A DNA stretch of 64,000 nt from Streptomyces sp. ADI96-02 (GTDB lineage: Bacteria; Actinomycetota; Actinomycetes; Streptomycetales; Streptomycetaceae): assembly GCF_003846185.1 (NCBI RefSeq), contig NZ_ML123034.1, positions 4,433,850 through 4,497,849 of the forward strand, in the 5' to 3' direction. A program made the translations under genes and the position numbers. Positions 60,391 through 64,000 of the stretch are shown here, one piece after another. The number at the start of each line of letters is the position of its first letter. Within the stretch, counting starts at the first letter, position 1. The notes under the pieces were generated by a model, which saw only the letters and a list, made by a program, of their open reading frames with translations, had not been told where the DNA came from and did not search any database.

Positions 60391-61329
60391 ATGAACCAGG
60401 CCGACCCGCAGTCCCCCGACCCGGCCGACGCAGCCGACGCGGTCGACCTGGCCGAGGTGGCCGAACGCCTGGACCGCACCAACGAACTGCTCCAGCGCGT
60501 GCTCGGCGAGGTATCCAAGACGCCCTCGACCCACGCGATCTTCGTGGACGCCGGGTACGTCTACGCCGCGGCCGGACTGCTCGTCACCGGCACCGAGGAC
60601 CGCCGCTCCTTCGACCTCGACGCCGAGGGACTGATCGAGGCGTTCATCGACAGGGCCCGCACGATCTTCGCGGACAGCAGGCTGCTGCGCGTGTACTGGT
60701 ACGACGGCGCCCGGCGCCGCATCCACACCACCGAGCAGCAGGCGATCGCCGAACTCCCCGACGTCAAGGTGCGGCTCGGCAACCTCAACGCCAACAACCA
60801 GCAGAAGGGCGTCGACTCCCTCATCCGCACCGACCTCGAATCCCTCGCCCGGCACCGCGCCATCAGCGACGCGGCCCTGGTCGGCGGGGACGAGGACCTG
60901 GTCTCGGCCGTCGAGGCGGCGCAGGGCTACGGGGCCCGGGTCCATCTCTGGGGCATCGAGGCGGCCGAGGGCCGCAACCAGGCCGAGCCCCTGCTGTGGG
61001 AGGTCGACAGCCAGCGCACCTTCGACCTCGACTTCTGCCGCCCCTACGTCACCAGGCGGCCGGTCACGACGTACGAGGACGACACCCCGGCCCCCTCCCG
61101 CGAGGACGTCCGCTTCGTCGGCGCGCAGATCGCCGCCGCCTGGCTCGCCGCCCGGGGCCGAGCCTCGCTCGCCGACCTGCTGCCCGGCCACCCCTATCTG
61201 CCGGGCTCGGTCGACCAGGACCTGCTGGTGGAGGCCGAGCGGCTGCTCCAGCACTCCCTGCGCGGCCACGCGCATCTGCGCCGGGCGCTGCGCGACGGAT
61301 TCTGGCAGCACCTCCAGTCGCAGTACTGA
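60391..61329 (+). CDS. NYN domain protein (PIN-like nuclease fold)
   Basis: 312 residues. Acidic residues of the NYN/PIN active site are present: Asp53 (IFVDAGYVY), Asp142 (KGVDSLIRTD) and Asp167/Asp169 (GGDEDLVSAV). The N-terminal 40 residues are acidic and helical; the C-terminal 80 form a winged-helix-like tail (DGFWQHLQSQY at the end). It probably cleaves RNA; target unknown. The upstream region has an unusual AT-rich tract (ggaaattttttggatg). Confidence 0.88.
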   Translation: MNQADPQSPDPADAADAVDLAEVAERLDRTNELLQRVLGEVSKTPSTHAIFVDAGYVYAAAGLLVTGTEDRRSFDLDAEGLIEAFIDRARTIFADSRLLRVYWYDGARRRIHTTEQQAIAELPDVKVRLGNLNANNQQKGVDSLIRTDLESLARHRAISDAALVGGDEDLVSAVEAAQGYGARVHLWGIEAAEGRNQAEPLLWEVDSQRTFDLDFCRPYVTRRPVTTYEDDTPAPSREDVRFVGAQIAAAWLAARGRASLADLLPGHPYLPGSVDQDLLVEAERLLQHSLRGHAHLRRALRDGFWQHLQSQY

Positions 61330-61358
61330 CACCCGGTCGCCGTACCCACGGCGCGAGG

Positions 61359-62228
61359 TCAGGAGCCGGGCAGGCCGTCCCAGAACGCGGCGAGCGCCGA
61401 GGCCGTCTCCTGCGGCCGGGCGGTGTTGGGGGAGTGCTCGGCCCCCGCGACCGTGGTGCGCCGGGCCCGCAGGCGGCGCGCCATCGCGTCGAACTGTTCC
61501 ACCGGCCATACGTCGTCGCGCTCGCCGGACAGGACGTGCACGGGCAGGCCGAGGGCGGCCAGCTCGTCCACCCGGTCCGGCTCGGCCGCCAACTGGGCCC
61601 CGGTGGCGATCAGCTGGGCCGGACGGTGCCGCAGCCAGCGGCGGCGCAGTTCCTCGCCGTCCCCGGTGTCCGCGTCCTGCGGCGGATCCAGGGCCCGCAT
61701 CGCCTGCCACACCTCCTCCATGGACAGCACAGCCAGCGCGTCGCTCAGCATCTTCACCTTGTCCCGCTGAGCGGGGACGACTTCCGCCGGGCCGGAGGAC
61801 ATCAGCGTCAGGGAGGCGAACGGGGCGGGGTCCAGCAGCACGGCGGCGCGGGCGATCTGACCGCCCAGGGAGTGCCCGAGCAGGTGCAGCGGCGCGGCCG
61901 GACCGCGCTCGCGCCCGGCCAGCGCCGCGGCCTGCGCCAGCACGTCACGGGCCAACTCCTCCTGCGCGTAGGACTCCTGGCGGTCCGACCCCTCCGTCTC
62001 GTACTGGCCCCGGCCGTCGACGGCGACCGCCCGGTAGCCCGCCGCGCAGAGCGGTTCGAGCAGGGCGATGAAGTCCTCCTTGCTGCCGGTGTAGCCGGGC
62101 AGCAGCAGGGCCGTGGCCCGCGCCGGGGTGGGCGGCAGGGCGTCCAGGACGGCGAACGCGCCCCGCGCGGTGTCCAGCACACGGGCGCGGGCGCAGGGAG
62201 GCGGGGTGAAGGTGGGCGGCCGGCTCAT
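61359..62228 (-). CDS. Alpha/beta hydrolase
   Basis: 289 residues. Nucleophile Ser120 is in LLGHSLGG, the oxyanion region is LLPGYTGSK, an Asp is in SGERDDVWP, and the catalytic His265 is in GAEHSPN. There is no signal peptide. The substrate is unknown; carboxylesterase or lysophospholipase-like activity is plausible. It lies 30 bp from the convergent NYN gene. Confidence 0.9.
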   Translation of the reverse strand: MSRPPTFTPPPCARARVLDTARGAFAVLDALPPTPARATALLLPGYTGSKEDFIALLEPLCAAGYRAVAVDGRGQYETEGSDRQESYAQEELARDVLAQAAALAGRERGPAAPLHLLGHSLGGQIARAAVLLDPAPFASLTLMSSGPAEVVPAQRDKVKMLSDALAVLSMEEVWQAMRALDPPQDADTGDGEELRRRWLRHRPAQLIATGAQLAAEPDRVDELAALGLPVHVLSGERDDVWPVEQFDAMARRLRARRTTVAGAEHSPNTARPQETASALAAFWDGLPGS

Positions 62229-62277
62229 GGCCCGAGGTTATCGCCGGGGCCCGGCGAGGGCACGGCCGGGCAGCCGA

Positions 62278-62317
62278 ACGGCCCCGGCCCCCGCTGTGTC
62301 GCGGGGGCCGGGGCCGT
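62278..62317 (-). terminator. Terminator of the DEAD-box helicase gene
   Basis: A perfect 17-bp stem (62278-62294 with 62301-62317) with the loop tgtgtc, 20 bp downstream of the minus-strand stop codon. Confidence 0.88.
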
Positions 62318-62338
62318 GGTGCATCCGGAGCGGGAGCC

Positions 62339-64000
62339 TCAGCTCTCGGTGGTGGCCGCCGCTGCCCCGGCGGCGCGGGTGGCGCGGCGGCGGCGCGGCT
62401 TCGCCTCGGCGGCAGCCTCGCTCACCACGGCCTCGGCCTCGGAGACCACGGCGGCCTCCGTCGCCGCGGCGGACGTGGCGCTGCGTGTCGCCCGGCGGCG
62501 GCGCGGCTTGGCCTCCGCCACGGCCTCGGCGGCCGGAGCCTCCGCCACGGCCACGGCCACGGCCACGGCCTCGGCCTCGGCCTCGGCGGCGGGAGCGGCC
62601 GTCTTGGCCCGGGACCTCTTCGCGGCCGTCCGGGGCTTGGACGCGATCTTCGGCTCGGCCGGCGACTCGGTCTGGGCCACGGGCTCGGACTCCGCCTCGG
62701 CGACGGTCTTCGTCTTCGCCTCGGCCTTGGTCTCCGTCTTCGCCTTGGCTTCCGTCTTCGCCTTGGCTTCCGCCTTCGCCTTGGCTTCCGCCTTCGCCTT
62801 CGGCTTCGTCGTGGCGCGCGCGGGGCGGCGACGCGTCTTCGCCTCGGGCTCCGGCTCTGAGGCGGGGGCGATCTGGAAGTCGACCTCGTCGGCCGGCTTC
62901 ACGATCCGGGCGCGGCGGCGCGGCCGGACCGCGGCCACCGGCTCGGCGGCCGGCTCGGCGACGCCCGCGGCGACGGCCACGGTCTGGAACTCCGCGACGG
63001 CGTTCGCCGCGGCGGCCGGGACCCGCGCGGTCTGCTGCTCCGCCGCGACCTCGGCCACCGGCTTCACGGCGGCGCGGCTGCGGCGGCGACGCGGCTTGGC
63101 CTCCGCGACCGGCTCGGCCTCCGCGACCGGCTCGGCCACGGCCACGACGGCGGGAGCCGCGGGCGCGGGGGCCTCGGCGACGGCGACTGCGGCCTCGGTC
63201 ACACCCTCGGGGGCGCTGACGCGCGTACGGCGGCGGCGGCGCGGCGTGCGCGGCTCCGCCGGGGCCTCGTCACCGGCCGGGGCGACCGGAGCGGCCTCCT
63301 TGGCGGGGGCGGGCACGGCGGCCGGCACGGCTGCGGCGTCCTCCGCACCGGTTCCGCCGCGGGTGCGGCGGCGCTGGCGCGGCGTGCGGGTGCGCGGCTC
63401 GCGCTCCTCGCGGACGGGGGCCGGGGCGGCGGACTTGCGGCCTCGGCCGCCGGTCTCGCCGAGGTCCTCGACCTCCTCCGCGCGCAGACCCGCGCGGGTC
63501 CGCTCGGCGCGCGGCAGCACGCCCTTGGTGCCCGCCGGGATGCCCAGCTCCTCGAAGAGGTGCGGCGAGGTGGAGTACGTCTCGGGCGGGTCGGGGAACT
63601 TCAGGTCCAGCGCCTTGTTGATCAGCTGCCAGCGCGGGATGTCGTCCCAGTCGACCAGCGTGATCGCGATGCCCTTGGCGCCCGCGCGGCCGGTGCGGCC
63701 GATGCGGTGGAGGTAGGTCTTCTCGTCCTCCGGCGACTGGTAGTTGATGACGTGGGTCACGCCCTCGACGTCGATGCCGCGCGCGGCCACGTCGGTGCAG
63801 ACCAGGACGTCGACCTTGCCGTTGCGGAAGGCGCGCAGCGCCTGTTCGCGGGCGCCCTGGCCGAGGTCGCCGTGGACCGCGCCGGAGGCGAAGCCGCGCT
63901 TCTCCAGCTGCTCGGCGATGTCGGCGGCCGTGCGCTTGGTCCGGCAGAAGATCATCGCCAGTCCTCGGCCGTCGGCCTGGAGGATCCGCGAGACCATCTC
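62339..64000 (-). CDS. DEAD-box RNA helicase, C-terminal part, truncated by window end
   Basis: The frame is open to the window edge, so the N-terminal RecA domain (DEAD motif) lies outside. The visible part has the second RecA domain with motifs IV (AMIFCRTKRTA), V (VLVCTDVAARGIDVEGV) and VI (YLHRIGRTGRAGAKG). About 370 residues of low-complexity tail follow: clusters of basic RRRRR-type patches (KPRRRRSRAAVK, KPRRRRATR) between Ala/Glu/Val segments and a Lys/Ala/Glu repeat tract. The tail suits unspecific RNA binding. It probably remodels structured RNA or ribosomal precursors, especially in the cold. Confidence 0.9.
   Translation of the reverse strand, partial: EMVSRILQADGRGLAMIFCRTKRTAADIAEQLEKRGFASGAVHGDLGQGAREQALRAFRNGKVDVLVCTDVAARGIDVEGVTHVINYQSPEDEKTYLHRIGRTGRAGAKGIAITLVDWDDIPRWQLINKALDLKFPDPPETYSTSPHLFEELGIPAGTKGVLPRAERTRAGLRAEEVEDLGETGGRGRKSAAPAPVREEREPRTRTPRQRRRTRGGTGAEDAAAVPAAVPAPAKEAAPVAPAGDEAPAEPRTPRRRRRTRVSAPEGVTEAAVAVAEAPAPAAPAVVAVAEPVAEAEPVAEAKPRRRRSRAAVKPVAEVAAEQQTARVPAAAANAVAEFQTVAVAAGVAEPAAEPVAAVRPRRRARIVKPADEVDFQIAPASEPEPEAKTRRRPARATTKPKAKAEAKAKAEAKAKTEAKAKTETKAEAKTKTVAEAESEPVAQTESPAEPKIASKPRTAAKRSRAKTAAPAAEAEAEAVAVAVAVAEAPAAEAVAEAKPRRRRATRSATSAAATEAAVVSEAEAVVSEAAAEAKPRRRRATRAAGAAAATTES

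Noticed and set aside
60306..63716. 1136-residue plus-strand open frame across the NYN, hydrolase and helicase genes
   Set aside because: Shadow frame crossing three well-supported genes; its Ala/Ser-rich part mirrors the helicase repeat tail.

Overview
This is a high-GC actinobacterial chromosome segment, almost certainly from a Streptomyces species. The evidence is strong third-position G/C bias, frequent GTG and TTG starts, lipoproteins with canonical lipoboxes, mycothiol and bld/amf developmental genes, and a gene order that matches, from memory, the typA-bldK to sigE-htrA-tatB-mrp-corA block of Streptomyces. No insertion sequences, prophage genes, CRISPR arrays, rRNA or tRNA genes were seen.

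Region by region. (1) 0.3-2.2 kb: typA/bipA translational GTPase. (2) 2.2-9.6 kb: a long non-coding leader, then an oligopeptide importer in the bldK order permease-lipoprotein-permease-ATPase-ATPase. (3) 9.7-15.7 kb: a second five-gene peptide importer. (4) 15.9-25.2 kb: a small secreted orphan, an S9 peptidase, MshB of mycothiol synthesis, a peptidoglycan-binding-type membrane protein, a DUF4265-like protein and an acetyltransferase. (5) 25.6-33.0 kb: a complete class III lanthipeptide (SapB/AmfS) cluster: synthetase amfT, a 43-residue precursor amfS, two ABC exporter half-transporters, and the convergent regulator amfR, which carries a TTA leucine codon. (6) 33.2-44.1 kb: a ferredoxin, two enzymes of the succinylase lysine/DAP pathway (dapC, dapE), a LOG-family protein, a FolP2-like dihydropteroate synthase relative, a DivIVA-domain protein, 3-methyladenine glycosylase I, a crotonase and a DUF3117 protein. 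(7) 44.3-51.4 kb: an envelope-stress block with an O-methyltransferase, an ECF sigma factor, its zinc anti-sigma factor, HtrA, TatB and the Fe-S carrier Mrp. (8) 51.5-56.1 kb: a magnesium-linked group, with a DUF1003 protein, an MgtE-N/CBS protein lacking a channel, and CorA. (9) 56.5-64 kb: a SUFU-domain protein, PHP phosphoesterase, MarC, NYN nuclease, alpha/beta hydrolase and the C-terminal part of a DEAD-box helicase that runs off the window.

How the genes fit together. Two loci needed for aerial growth in Streptomyces sit within about 30 kb: the BldK oligopeptide importer and the morphogenetic lanthipeptide cluster, whose regulator should need bldA tRNA. Regions 6-8 resemble the mycobacterial fdxC-dapE-folP2-tagA-sigE-rseA-htrA-tatB-mrp-corA block, so they look like old core chromosome with the amf cluster between core genes.

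Structure outside genes. Four convergent gene pairs are separated by short tandem arrays (periods 29, 14, 22 and 18-20 bp), three of which include a flanking stop codon. Both peptide-importer operons have a strong hairpin directly after the binding-protein gene, and so does amfS. The lanthipeptide exporter pair shows complementary degeneracy of its ATPase motifs.
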